Assembly (NCBI GenBank): GCA_032173965.1
Contig: JAVUNC010000019.1
Coordinates: 9,659,234 to 9,723,233 of the forward strand
Direction of reading: 5' to 3'
Origin: Sitta carolinensis
Lineage: Eukaryota > Chordata > Aves > Passeriformes > Sittidae
Length of the DNA: 64,000 bases
Shown here piece by piece: positions 24,076-38,218 of this stretch (positions are counted from its first letter, which is position 1; each line of letters begins with the position of its first letter). Position numbers and translations under genes: made by a program. The notes beneath the pieces are model-generated. The model did no database searches. It saw nothing but the letters and a program-made list of their open reading frames with translations, and was not told the DNA's origin.

Positions 24076-26924
24076 CGAGTTAGAAAGAGACATTTAAAAA
24101 ACCCTGTAAAGATGCAATGGAAGGGCAAAAAAATAATATGAGATTTAAATCAAGACTTACCAAAGTAAATGAACTGATAGAAAAGACTAAACATTAATTT
24201 CCTTTACTACAAAAAGTCATTAGAGCAAGTTACTGGTAAGGAGGTTATGGGGTATCTACAGAAGAGTTTTAAATGTGTTTTGAAGAAACACCTGCCAGTA
24301 AGTATTCAGGCAAAGACAGATGTGCCACTAAGTCCCTACATTTCTGTGTGGTTGAACAACAAATTCCAGGGAAGTTTGTCCTTGCACAGGCTCCACACTC
24401 ACCTGGCATACAGGACCTTCTCGTCTCCAAAATGCAGGCATTTTGTTTTCTGGGACTAGGAGCTCAGGATATCCCCATCAAAACCAGTAGAGGAAAGAAG
24501 AGTAACAGATTTTCTGGAACAAAAATCTATTTCTGATCTTGTACACACTGATTTTTATGTGTTTTATATGTGGAATTCAGTGCAACACAATCTTCAATCC
24601 TCTTCCCAGGCTGCATGTTCCCCACCCTGTGTCTAAATGACTCTCAGTTCTTGGGAAAGCAACCAAAACTTATACAATCTTGAAGGAAAACAATCAAATG
24701 TCATGTTTGTATCACTTTGGATGAGAATAGGATTTTTACTCCAACAAAACTCTTGCTAACCCTTACTGACTTTGGTAGTGATCTCCTAGACCCAGAAAAA
24801 AAGATGTCTGAATTTTGGAGACTGAAGGGTACCCTGAGACCGTCGTTTGTGGAGTCCTCGCCAAAGGGATGCTTGTAGGCCAAAACCTGGTTTTCATTTT
24901 CCACTTACTTAAATGGTTGAATAAGTGACAAGGCTTCTTCCTACTATTTTGCTTTGGTCATGTCCTTCGACAATTTTACCACTAGTATCAAACCTGGATT
25001 GTTAAGACTTAATCTTAACACTGCTAAATTACTGTGGCCTCCACAGTTTCTCATGTCCAAAGGATGCCAAATGAAAGCTATGGTACACATTTAACTATGC
25101 TGCTGTGTCTTGAGGGAGGAATGTGGCCCTGCAGCCTTTTGTTTTAGTAACATCCGTGTCAGTAACCACTTTCACTACCGACAGTATCATCTTAGATGTG
25201 CAATTTCATTTTAACCAAAGATCTTAGAAAAGCAGTCTCACGACCTTCATCCACTATAATTTACTCTATTTGGAAGACATAGGCATGTTCTTGCCTTTCA
25301 TAGGGTGAGATGAACTTAGCCAAATATTTCTCCATTCATTTTCTTAGCCTACTCCAAAAATCCAATCATTTTTTAATGATTTCTTCACCAATCTTATGGG
25401 CAAGACCAATGTAATGTTTTCTTCACAGACATTTGAACATGTTTCTCATGCTGCTGTGTCCTCTAAAACTGCTGCAACACAGCATTAGTGGTAATTGTTA
25501 CCATTATGTCTGGGCAATCAACTGCTTATGATTCTCTGGCCGGAAACTGATGCTGTTTTCATCAGGGCTACCAGATAACAATGATATTTTATTAGAGGAT
25601 AAGTCCAAGGATTGGCAGCTCACTCTGCTCCTGTTATGCAAGACCAACCTTCTCAATTAAAGCTCGAGCTAAATCTAGCAGATTTGCCTCATGTCTGCCA
25701 TTTGTGACCACCATTAAAATATCCTTTCTCTTGTTTTGTGTTGTTATTCACGCATAGATTATAAAGTAAATTCTGCCTTGGAGACAAAACCACATATGAG
25801 CAGCTAAAGACAGAATTTAGCCCCTTATTTTCAATATGCCCCAAACCAGATTGTTTATTTGATTGACACCTTGTGAATTTTATTAATTACACAGTAGTTC
25901 CTCAGTGCTATTTCCTGAGCTGTGAACTGCATTTTTATTATTTTCTTTACTTTTGTATTTTTCCCTGTTGCAGAGTATTATTGTTATCTGTGTTTTCTGC
26001 TACTGATCTGTTTTCTTTTCAACATCATTTTTGATATGTAGCCAACAGCAATGAACAAGCACTTTAGTTAATTTTTGAGTAGAAGTCTGCAGCTGGTGTA
26101 AATTAGTGTTACTCCATTATTAATCAGAAAGGTTTCACTGCAGAGATATTTGACATTACCTATCTGACTCTATATAAGTACTTGAAATTTTGGTATCTGG
26201 AAAGCCCATCACTTGTATTTAGCATGATGCAATCCTTTGTTCCTACCATGCTGTTCTTAGTAATCAAAGTTGAAACCACAAGCAACAGATCTAACATTGA
26301 ACCACATTTACCCTTAATTCAGGTCAATACAAGTAGACCAGAGCTACTTTTTGTCATTTTAGCTCACTTTCTGAGTGATGCAGAAAGAGCTGGGACAAGG
26401 GAAGTGATCTAGTGTATAACTCCTTCCATCCCAACCTCTCCTTTCCTGAGAAGAAATCACCTGGCATCTGGGAAAGTCACTAAAAATCCATGACATAAAG
26501 CAAGAAAAAAGAAAAACAACCCACAAGACTTCTCAGTGCAGACCCATGTGCCACTAGCATGGTACTAAAAATTTTGGTTTTGTTAGCTTCCAGAATAAAA
26601 CAAAAAAAATATATGGGGGGATTGTTTCCTGGTCTAGGAGGGTAGTTCAGCAGTGATGCTGTAACACGATTACAAGTGGCCATTTGATTGAGCCCTTGTT
26701 TAGATAAAATTAATTGCATCTGCAGGCAAACCGTGGGTGCTTTCACACACCACACTACTGCCTTTAGCAGAAAAACCCTGCATTTAGCATCTCAAGGAAA
26801 AGTAAACTTTCACAACACCGAGACATGTGAATCCTGCAGAAATCAGATACACAGAGAGAAATATAAAATGGAGGTTCTGAAACTCTTTTTCCCCCTGTGG
26901 AGCAGTACTTCATCTTGAGAGAAG
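24076..26924. other. Unique AT-rich non-coding DNA
   Basis: No gene and no recognised repeat. All open frames are under 95 codons and featureless. The AT-rich stretch 25850-26160 has several TAATTA/ATTAAT-type words, too generic to call. Confidence 0.55.
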
Positions 26925-27015
26925 TAGGTTTGACTCTGACCCTGCAGCAAGCCTCTTCACCTCTCACTGCCTTGACTTCACCTGTAAGATAGGGAAAACA
27001 TGATGATAGTGCTTT
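26925..27015 (+). mobile_element. Probable MIR-like SINE remnant (plus)
   Basis: The segment follows the MIR/CORE-SINE core: a TTTGACTCTGACCCTG block, then GCAAGCCTCTTCACCTCTC, TGCCTTGACTTCACCTGTAAG and ATAGGGAAAACATGATGAT. These parallel the MIR wording AAGTCACTTAACCTCTC, CAGTTTCCTCATCTGTAAA and ATGGGGATAATAAT. MIR-type SINEs are ancient and rare but present in birds. Only the core and part of the 3' half survive. I am fairly but not fully sure; an alignment to MIR consensus models would settle it. Confidence 0.5.
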
Positions 27016-27758
27016 CCTTTAAAAAATCTATAAGCACAATTTACTACAATAGTTTCCTCTTACATAAAAGTACTTCGGCTTGCCAGTTCGCACGGTGGAA
27101 ATAATTTTCAGAGTTCCTTACTAGTCAGAGCAAGAAACTCCTTTTGACTGGTGTAGGATACACATTGCTGGGCTGTGTCAGGAGAATCCCCCCCCCCTCG
27201 AAAACCTAGGAAGAGCCACTTCTTGAGGATTTTCATGATCTGATCATTTGGCCTGCACAGCTTGCTTAGCCAAGCTCAAGGGAATCAGTGATATCATGAG
27301 GACTCTCTGTATGCATTTTATCATCCAGCTCTGTGAATGGAGATTACAGCCAGGTCAGGAGAGGGCAGAGGGCTGCACTGGCACCTCTGCCAACACCTGG
27401 CTGCTGCTCCAGACAGCCAAGCAGAGGTCTCTTCACTTGGCATGCACTCGTCTGGGCACTCGGAGGATGGCAAGTATGCCAAACTAACCTCAAAGTCTTC
27501 CTTTATACAGAAGGTAGCAACAGTTCCCTAGATCAAGCTGATCTTGTTTCAAGAATAAGTAGACATTACAGGAAATAAATCTGCACCAAAGCTTAATTCC
27601 TGTATGGCTGATGTGGCCTTGCAGCATCTCCAGAATGGTGCACCAAGGACACAAGTACAGACTAACAGACACATGCTCGCCCCTTGTAAATTCTTAAGCA
27701 GACCCAGCTTCTGCTCACACAGAACTGTGCCCTCCCTTCAGCTAAAGTTTTCAACATG
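27016..27758. other. Unique non-coding DNA with a C10 run
   Basis: No gene recognised. Ten consecutive C at 27188-27197. Overlapping frames at 27248-27578 in three phases show no preferred coding frame. Confidence 0.55.
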
Positions 27759-27924
27759 CAAACCCCTGGCAACATTTCTAAATAGTATCCACCATCCAAG
27801 AACCAAGTTCAAGCCAACAAACATCAATACTCTTACTCCCACAAACCCCTGGCAACGTTTCTAAACGGCATCCACTGTCCAAGAACCAATTTCAAGCCAA
27901 CAGGCATCAATACTCTTACTCCCA
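27759..27924 (+). repeat. 83-bp tandem duplication (2 copies)
   Basis: Unit 1 (27759-27841) and unit 2 (27842-27924) are exactly adjacent and of equal length. Both start CAAACCCCTGGCAAC and end TACTCTTACTCCCA. They differ at 9 of 83 positions with no indel, and 8 of the 9 differences are transitions. At about 89% identity the duplication is moderately old. No coding frame spans both units convincingly. Confidence 0.95.
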
Positions 27925-30900
27925 CCATTGGTGAGGGCAGAACTGCAACTCCCAATACATGCACAGATGCTGTTGGACACAGGCAGCATTCTGTACCCCC
28001 ATTAGAGCAGCACAGATGTCAGCACCCACAGAAAAGTAGCAGAAATATCTGCACAACTGAAAATAGCTTCAGTAGCACTCGCCCACTGTGGAAATGCTGC
28101 CTTTGAATTCACTGCCAAAGACAGGGAGATTTTATGAGGATACAAATTCATGCCATAGGCTACTCTGCTTCTTGAAGAGACTCACGTCCCCAGATATAAA
28201 TCTGCACTAGCCCCACAATTACCAATAACACAGTCCTGCATTCCAGTTCAGGACTTCTTGGTTTTCCATTGCTGGCCTATGCTAGCACAGGGGCATAACT
28301 GTCCCTGATTTATTTTGTAGAGCTTTTTCTTTTCTATTCCCTAAATTAAACCAGGTAAGAACCCAAAAGCTCATTTTTAAAATGCAAGAAGGGTTTTTGA
28401 AAACAACCCATTTTTTTCTGTAAATGGGCAGGTCAGAGCAGGGATAAAGAGCTTAGTGGCATGGAATATTAAGTTAAATGGAGTGTTCAGGCCAATTAGG
28501 CCTGCTTACAAGCCACCACCTATCAACTGCATTGGACTATACAGCATTACACAGGTAAAGCAAAGCAATGAATGAAGACCACAAAACTATCTGATCATAA
28601 TAAATAAAAGAGTCATAAATAACATCAACATTGAAACCTTGAGAATTCTGATAAACTTTTCATTTTGTCTTACAGAGTTGAGAGGTTTCAATTATGCATT
28701 GCCAAGGGAAAAATACCTCCTAAAGGAAGGGAAATTAAAAGGGATAGTCAAGCAGGGATGCAATGCAAAACCAGACTGAGGCAGTTTTTACCACAGGAGA
28801 TGCTGGCAAAGGCTTATCCTTTTAAAAGGACTTTTAAAGAATGGCTGTCAACAGAATTCCCATGGAATTGAAAAAGCTTGCAAATATTTATTAAGAAGCT
28901 GCTCCTATCCTTATTACTTAAATGGAAATGCTGAGTCAACTAAATAAGATATTCAGACTTGAAACCACACTCTTAGTGGCTTTCTCTTAGTGAAAGAAAT
29001 ACAAGAGGTTTCTCATAAAACATTTCAGTTTCCTCTCAGTTTATTGAGATCAGGCAACTGCTTACAAGAAAACAATTCTCATGATGGAAGATTCTGGAAG
29101 CCCACAGGTTCAAACATTGTGGTCATGGCCAGAAGGAAGATGGGGTTGGTGGTGAGCGTGTCATAGCAGGTTGTGGGCAGGGTGGGGATGTCACCTTACT
29201 TGGAGGAACGGGAAAGCACACACCCATTTCCACACTCTTGCGAAGCACAGACAGCTCCTCACACAGACCTTGCTACCAAATGTCTTTCCCTGCTGAATCC
29301 AGATCAATGAAAGGCCTTTTTCAAGTCCAATTTTCTGATTTACAAAACCAGTTGTTCTGGTCCTTAATTTGTCCTTTTCTGACCCAACAGAGCTGGCATC
29401 TCTGACACTGTTTGGCATCAATTGTAGACAGAGCAGCTGAACCAAACACAATGTAAATAGCTCCTAACATGAAAAACAAGGTTGGTGACTCATCTCTGAT
29501 TGCATTTTAATAGAGAAACTCAAGAGTTTTATCTTCAGCTTCTGGTAAAGCCAACACTGTCCACAACCAGCACAGCCATAACCCACAGAACATGGGCACA
29601 CAGCTGCTGTGGCCTCTGCTTTGGTGAGTTTTTACATCCCTAAACCAAAACCACATATTCTGAGCTTCTGAAGTAAATATAAAATGTAGTAAGTTTAAGA
29701 GATTTAGCTTGCTGCTTTCAGCAATATCCAAAGCATTGCATGCTCCCGTACTAACATATCCATGTATAGGATCCCACAAGTACAGAAAATCTGTGCTTCA
29801 CAGGATATTGGAGGGGTTCATCTGCTCTCAAAGTGCCTTTCTCTCCCACCAAGGTGAGAACTCAACATTCATGGAGGCAAAAACAATGCTTGAAAATGCT
29901 GCCACTGAGGGTTCCAAAAATACAGCAATGTCCCCCTCCCTTCCACAGATGCCAAGCCATGAACAGCAAGAGAAAAGACACCATGAGTGTCAACTGTGGT
30001 GGACCTGTTACTCAGGGAATGAACAGCAATAACCAATTTCCTTTTGTCTCAGCATATCTATTTTAAACCATAAAAATAAATTTAAAAAAATTTTTAAAAC
30101 CCTCTCCATGGGTTTTGGATCATGACATTCCATAATACTCACAGTAGATTTTATATCTGAAGGGAAAAATAAACAGGTGAGATTTATATTTCTTATATTG
30201 TTTCCATCCCTTTATATTCTTTTTGTCATTATATCCATTAATTTTTTTCTAGATTATATGGGCATAATATAAATGTGCCTGTAATGACAAACTCCTTACG
30301 CCCATGTACAAGCTAAGCTTAAGCAGATATAATAATTTAAAATTTACTCATTCTAGGAGTGAAATAATATAATCATATCATTAAAGCATTCTTGTGTAAT
30401 GACTGTGTTCAGGAGTAATGTTTATGTGTCAATAAAAGACATGATCAAGGTAAAAACTTCTAGGGAGCCTTAATCACCTTGAGATGTTTTTTGGGTTTTA
30501 TTTCTGAAGTATCAGTCCTATTTTAGGACAGTAATATTTTGGGTCTTATTTTTATATATATAACCATTGCATGTTTAAATTAGAAAAAGAATCACTTTTG
30601 CAATATGTTCCTTATATATAGTAAAGAGCAGGGGAAAAAATAAAGAGAAATAGCTTAATTGCTCCATTACTTAATTCAGCTCCATGCCATAGGCATTCTT
30701 CTTTCAGAAGCAATTACAGTGTGTGTACCCACGTTTATGGATTGCTCAGTGTTCCCCAAAATGGTGAGCCATGCACCATAAGTATCTTGTTTCAGAAACA
30801 GAATGGCTTTCTCTGTTCCCAGTAAGGCAAAGAAACAAAATGAAATGTTGACACACAAATGTTTTCCCTTGAAATCTATTTTACATTAATTATTTTAGGC

Positions 30901-31786
30901 ATATCTATATATAAAATACCTAGAAAAGGATTTGTCACAAATAACCTGTAATCTTTCGCTGTATTATCAGGGGGATATCTTAATAAAAAGAAGGTTTTAA
31001 TGTGCATATTTCAATGACAGCACACTAAACGAAACACAAATATATTGCTATCAATGCACATTAAACTTCTACTACTAAACTCCAGGTCTGAGGACACATT
31101 TATTTTCATACCTGTAGTTTAAAAATAAAGATCACACTAAATAACCCATTCCTAAACAATGAAGGAAAATAAAGGCTCAGTGTAAGCCCTTGCAGAATTT
31201 AAATGTTGTTTGCACTTGTTGCTGTTCTCAAAAACAATGCAGATTCAACAGGTAGAGAAATCTGAGAAATTCTTTCAATCAGATGAAAAGCCACCATTTA
31301 TAACCTGGCTACACTGGGCTACAACAATGTCACCCCATCATTTAACTACACTATAGCCAAGCTGTGCTATCCTGTTCTATAAAGATGTTCATCACCCTGA
31401 GTGTGGATAAAAGGGTTTTAGGGAAATCTGGTATTATATTCCTTTTGAAATTCCATTGGCGAGTAACACCAGGTTCCTTAGGTCCTCCCTGCTGAGAACA
31501 AGAAACATTTTTCTCCTACTCAGCTATTTATTAAGAATAAGTTGCCTGAGTAGAACTTGTCCATTAAAACCCACCTGACATTAAAGCATTGAGCTGGCAA
31601 TTGAAATCACGTTTCTACATCAAGCACACAGTGTTTGAATATCAAAGGTATTGCTTCTATAATCAGCTAATTTAATTATGTAAGTATATTGCATACATGC
31701 TTTGCACACAATGGGGATGATGCAGTGCATTAACACATTATATTTAGACCTGTCATCCATCTGTGTGCAGTTCAGCTATCTGGACA

Positions 31787-31848
31787 CATGTCTAATCTTC
31801 TCTATTGCATAAAGTTTCATGTCTAATCTTCTCTATTGTATAGAGTTT
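31787..31848 (+). repeat. 31-bp tandem duplication (2 copies)
   Basis: Two adjacent 31-bp units (31787-31817, 31818-31848) begin CATGTCTAATCTTCTCTATTG and differ only at two positions (C/T and A/G). About 94% identity and no indels point to a fairly recent local duplication. Confidence 0.95.
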
Positions 31849-34800
31849 CTTTAGAGTCCTGCTGTGGACCAAGGCAAAGATGCAGTGGTGCAGATGTGGC
31901 AGACTGGGGTAATTTCTTCTGTATCTACTGCACAGAGACCTAAGAGAGGAGAGCTGTAGCATCTGAGCCCCTTTTTTCCCGTATTTCTGGCAGCCTTCTG
32001 CCACCACCTATGATGTCAGGTTAAGAAAAACACTCAACAGAAAAAATCAAGATCCTGGACAAATATATTCTGCTTCACAGTTCTGGGCATCACTCAAGCC
32101 CATGATGTTCTTGAAAAGACAGTTCTCTCTGGCAGGGAGAACAGCTCATTCCTGCATTCTGTCTATGTCCAACTCATCCAGGCTGAGGGCAGCCCTCAAT
32201 ACAGCACAAAATACATGGAACTACACCCCCCAGAACAGCTCTCAGCCTGCACCTAAGCAATGCTTCTGAAAAAAAAGCAGCAGGAAAAGTGGGCAAATCT
32301 ACATTTAAAAGCAGCCTTGTACCCTTGTTTGACTGACAGAGCAGACAAACCCCAAGGATATTCTCTGCATAAGCCAAATGAAACAGAAAGAAGAGATGGG
32401 AAAGGTCAGCACAGTGGCACGTGATAATGCACATGCATCCTAAATGAGTAATCTGTGCTCTAACAGACTGAGTGCAGCTCCTTGCATGCACAGAGAAAGC
32501 CATGGGTGGAACTCAGCCCCATGCTGAGCATTTTGGGAAAACAGTCTGTACCTCTCCAAACTGCAAAACAACTGCTTGCAGCAAACACAGATGATGATCT
32601 ATATACATTAGTGGTTATCTGCTGCTATAGGGCATAACAGCCTCACTAAATACAGAGCCATAAATTGACTTTTCCAGTGGTAAGTCACAGTAGTATTTAA
32701 GAATTAATAATTGACTATTACTAATTTTATTAGTTATAATGTAATTTGGCTCACGAATATTTAATTTCCCACAAATGTTTCACAATCTTTTTTATCCTCT
32801 TCTAATCTCAGCACTCCTACAGTGATTATGTGTCTTTTTGCTATGCTAAAAATGTTCTGGTTTGAAACATTCATCTCTCAAATAGCCAGAGACTCCTCCT
32901 GTTATTTTCCTTTTGTACAAAGCAATGCAGAATCAAGTACTCATTTTCACTTCAGTGAATGCTTCTAAGCCCTCTGTGAATTTTACCAAGATATTACATG
33001 TCACAAAACCTAAAAAGTAGGGCATCCAAAATCAGTGGCCCCTTTGGAATGCGTAGCTCATTATTTCATCTGAACCATCTGGCATTCCAGTGCTCAAACT
33101 CCTCCTCTCAGGTCAGTACCTGCTGTCTGCACTGGCTCTGAGCAAGGGCACAGCTGGGTACAAGAAGGTTTAATTTCCTTCTCTTAAAACCATGGCTACC
33201 CATGCTGCAGAAGACTTTCATGCAGTGGCTATCCAGCAGGGAGATCCCAAGAGGTGGTGAAGGGCCTTCCACACAAACATTCCCACCTGGAACCCCTGGA
33301 GCTCTGCTACCAGCCACCAAAGGTGACACTGTCCTTGCTGGCTTGCTGTGCTGATTAGTCCTGCCCACCAGGCACCAAAGAACAACCTTAAAGAAAATCA
33401 GACTCAGAAGAGGAACCTGCAAAGACAAAATTCTCACCCACCTCCCTTTCCATTTCTCTGCTACCCAGAACAGGTAGCTGGAATTCAGAGGCTTATAAAC
33501 TGCCTGGACATTTTTGGAGACCTCCTCCCATCACTCCCACATCACCCACTCCACTGTCAGCTTTCTGCTTCTGTGCAGCAAATGCTTTTGCACCTTCTGC
33601 TTGTTCACCTTCTCCATCAGAGCAGGTGTCTTCCATCCCATCTGCACAGGCCAGGCCTGGGCCCTTGCTGCTGTGTCTCTTGTTATACTGACATAAACAG
33701 CATCAGCTGCAAGAGACAGACCCTTGCTTTCTTGCAGGTTTATTTTTGGTCCAGTCAGCTTTCTAATTGTACAGGACCAAGTTTTATATAGACTCACTAA
33801 TACAGTAACTGTCTAAAATGATGGCACAGCTTGTGCTAACTGGAATAGATAATTCAGACATACATCTCTGTGTTAATATTTTCTTGGGGAGTAGACACAC
33901 ACACTCTTACACAAATTAAAATAGTAAAATAAATCCTTTGCTACACTAAAAATGTGAAGATACTGCACAAGAAAATTAAAACCAAGCAAGGATTTTGAAA
34001 AGGACTTTGCAAACAGAAAGATGCAAGTCAGAAGTATTCACTGTCATATGCATTTGTGCTTTCTTCTATCTCAAAACCAATGCAATAGAAGTTTGTCTTC
34101 TAACCCGGGAGGGCTAGCCAGGCATTAATTGTGATAATTCACTACCCCAAAAATAAACTGGCACCAAAGGGGATACTGAGCCTAGCTGCCTAACACAGCA
34201 GGAGACCGCCTGTGCCAGACCTTGCCCAAACTGGAGTAGAGAACGGTGGCAGAGAGGAGGCTACAGAAATTAAATCTCCTGAGAGAGGTTCCTTCTTGGC
34301 TCTGAAATGCACACTGTACACAACCTTCTTGTACATAGCACGTTAATGATGTGGTAGTGATGTCTCCCTGCTTCTACAGTTTTGCAAAAGTTTGTTCTGT
34401 AATGCACAGGGGAATAATGGGAATAGTGACCATGAGAACTGCCAAGGAAAAGCCAACTAAATGAAAAAGTGGTTAACAATCTCTGCTTAAATAATCTCAG
34501 GGCATTTACTAGGACTTAACCAAGACACCACCCATTTGGTTAATCCAAAATAATTTACTTCCTATGTTTTCACAGGCTTCACAGGATTTCCATGCTGATA
34601 GTGAATATGTCCAAGAAAGACAATCAAGATTAGTCTCTACAATTTAATCTGCCCTTTCTCAGATTGAATTTGGCAACTTTGAAATGCCAACGTTCTTGAC
34701 TATCAGACTGTAGTGCATTAGGAAATGCGTGAGGTCCATCATCACATCTGTTCAAGTCAGAAGAAACTCCAAAACAGGACTGATGCATACAAGTTTAGAG

Positions 34801-37800
34801 TCTAGAAACTGCCATCTTGATATTAAGATTGTTTGGTTTGCATTACAGAGATCTGATATTGCTCACGATAAGGACATTAAAGTTATAGAAACTGCCATGA
34901 CTCTAAGTTCATGTTTTTAAATTTTCACTTATATGAGAAGTTTATACATATCATTTCTTGTTCTCTTACCATTTCTATCCACCTTATCCTGCTCCCATTT
35001 CTGTCTTTATTTACCTCCTACATTCAATTTAGTTCTAGCAAAAGATTTTAAAATTCATTATTTGTATTTCACATAAAATGAAGAAGGTGAAGAACATCAT
35101 AGCAGTAAAGAAAAATTATCCAAGACATCTTGTGCATTTTTCTGCATTCATTCTCTATCCTTCCTTAATAGGAAAACTGCTGCTAGAACCTCTTTCCATT
35201 TCCATACACTAACCACTACTAATCACACCAGTTCAATCTGAAAACGTTTTGCAAGTTTACCTGTTGACCTTTCATCTCTCAATTCTTTTTTTATGAGCAA
35301 AGAAACACAGTTTCCTGATCTGAAAGTGCTTATATGCAAATAATAGAAAGACAGAAAAGGTGCAGAAGATGCTTTCTAACCCTGTCTTGTCTGAGCCAGC
35401 CCTTTTGCTTTTGCAGTAGACAACTTCCCTTCCTTCTCTCCATCACTTCTAGCTGGGATTTATTATCTCTGCTACTGTCTCAGGTTTTGTTGATGCCACA
35501 TCTTTATTCAAATTATCACAAATGACTCTGAAGAACGACCTGTGAATTTGCAAAATAATGAAGGCAGAATGTCTGTGGTTGCAAACATCTACAAAGCTGT
35601 GAAAGCTGGGAGAGAGGTGAGAAATTCCCACTAATCTAAAACTCCCGAATGCCTGCCAGGGGCAGCCCTGCTGTGCAGAGAGCTCCTGCTTCTAGGAGTA
35701 TTTAGGCACCGGGTCCCTCTTGAGACCCCAGAGGGCCAGGCTAGTAGGTCAGACAGCAATATGGGTCTACACTTCTACTACTGAGTAAAAGGTATCCAAA
35801 GAAGCTTCCTGGTGGAAGAACACAACTACCAAAACCATGACATTGTCAGAAAGGTCCCTGCCATGGCTTTTGGCCCATTTCAATTAACATTACTTCCAAA
35901 TGTTATCAGGCATGACTGTAAGCCTAGTGTGTGCCTGAGCCTAGTCCCAGTATTGGTTTGGACATGGTTACAGCACTACATAGGACAAGAGAGTATATTT
36001 GGAGAACTGGCCACTTTTAAATTGATTTTTCTAGAGGTATCTTTGTTCCATTTTTGATGCAGGTGATGGCATCCAGAAAAAACGATGTTGGAGTAAAATA
36101 CAGGACCAAATAGAAATGTAGTTTTGGAGAACACAGGCAGAATGTTTGCTATACAAATAAATACATTTCATTTAATTTTTAGTGCAAGGAGATATTAATT
36201 ACATTACTGGCACATATAGAAATATGAACAAAATGTTAACTTTATCTTTCTGGGTTTACAGATAGATCTAAGTACAGAGATTCACACCCGGGCATCCCTA
36301 CATGGATAAAACTCACCTTCCACATGTTATGAAATAAACAGATTTGGGAAAAGGGAGAATTATAAAATCAGCCTCGCATGCTTTGTATGGCATCTATTTT
36401 CCCTATTATGACTGAAAAGAGCAGAATCCTTATAGGAAATCATCCGGAACTTGTGTCAAAATAATGATGTCCATGCCAACACAGATGACTTGATTACAGT
36501 AAAAAAGCAAGTGAAATGTCATGTCATATATTGGTTATGTTTAAAAATAAAGGAACTGTGCAAAACTTGACATGTCAGACTTCAGATTTCAAGGGATCAC
36601 CACCACTACTCTAGGAGAAATTCAAGAATTTCCTGCACTTTTCCCTTTTCTCACTGTATCTTATGTGACTTTGGCAATGTTACCAACACTCATTGAGATA
36701 CACATTGGCCCAGCATTTTTAAGACCATTTTATGTTGTTTGTGATGAAACCAAGCCACACATCCAGCCAAAATGGTCCATGGCCTTCCTTTGCACCACGG
36801 ACTGCCCCAGTGCACAGCCACAGGTGACCCTTCTCTGGGTTTATGTCAATGGCCTTGGCATATGGCCCAGGACTGAAACAGCCCCATCTGCACCTCCATT
36901 TTAAGGGTCAAGGGTGTTATTTCTGAGTGTTTGAAAACTCAGTGTCATGTCTGAAGAGCTTTCATAAATGGAACTACTCTTTTTAGATACTTTTCCCTGC
37001 TACTATGTCCAAAGAAACAACTTTTACTCAGTATGCTGTTAAACTCAATCCATTTTAAACTGTGAATGTGCAAAAAATTCTATATTACTGTGAAAGGAAT
37101 GAGTTTGAATGAGATTTTTCAGAACTCTCTGAGGGAAAAGAGGCACTTCAGGAGCCAGTGGACAATAAAATCCTTTGCATTTAGGAGCTCAACATTTCAG
37201 TTAACCCTTTCAATATAAGCATGATAGGATATTTTTGATAAATATTTCTACCTATTAAATAACATATTTTCAACAAAATTTATTTTACCAGCTCTTTCTG
37301 CCACCTACTAAGATAAATAGGGCTCTGGTTACAGGGTGTTCTTCATTGTAAATAGCCACACGTCTCAGCTAAGACTTGAAGCACTTGTAATTTTGACTTA
37401 TGCCCGGGATGAACAGCAGGAATTCCTACCCCTACAGCCTTTGGTGCCACTCACATGACTTCCTGGACTCTACTCCAAAAGGTGCACCTTAAAAATAGTG
37501 TAAAAAAGGGATTCTTGAGGATTTTCTTCTCAATTGCTTCCCAACATCTTAGCCTCACTTCCAGTATATGTTTTAAGAAACCTCAGCATTTTAGTGCCTT
37601 GGCTCAAAGTCAAATACAGATTCTGACAACTTCAACCCATGCTCCTGTTTCAACTGACTAAGGAAGTTTGCCAGAACACAGACAGGAGTTAAAGTCTGAT
37701 TCTCATGGGTTGCTGGACAGTGAAATCAAAAGGGCCTTTTAGATCATCACATGCTCAGGGGTACCTGACAAACACGTGCCACTGTGCAAGCTCAGCTGCT

Positions 37801-38168
37801 CCACAATCAACTCTTTCAAGAACTTGCCTAAACCAGCTCCAAGCCAGAGCAGGTTCCACAAGCTATAAGCTAATGAAGTCTCCCTTCATTAGAAAAATAG
37901 CCCAGATCTGCAGGATGCTCAGTTCCTGTCCTGCTGCAGCTGTTCCTCAGCCCCTTGGGAGAGATCCTCGTGAAGCCAAGTTTTATGTGTATCCTCAAGC
38001 CCGAGCAACCGTGATATAAACCCTGCCCCACTCCTCTTTTCTTTCAGTATCTCTGAAGGCATGAAGGGGGCAACACCTGCCAAGAGGCATCAAACAAACT
38101 GGAAGTCAGCTGAGCAGTGGTTCTCCTCTAAATTTATTTCCAGAGGTTGATGTGATTTCAGTATGAGC

Positions 38169-38218
38169 AGATAACCATGATAAATCTATCTAGAGATAAC
38201 TATGATAAATCGATCTAG
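38169..38218 (+). repeat. 25-bp tandem duplication (2 copies)
   Basis: Two adjacent 25-bp units (38169-38193, 38194-38218) share AGATAAC, ATGATAAATC and ATCTAG and differ at two positions (C/T and T/G). The second unit thereby contains ATCGAT where the first has ATCTAT. Confidence 0.93.

Noticed and set aside
33348..33791. 147-codon plus-strand frame
   Set aside because: No recognisable homology, a Leu/His/Pro/Ser-rich composition typical of chance frames, and competing frames in other phases.
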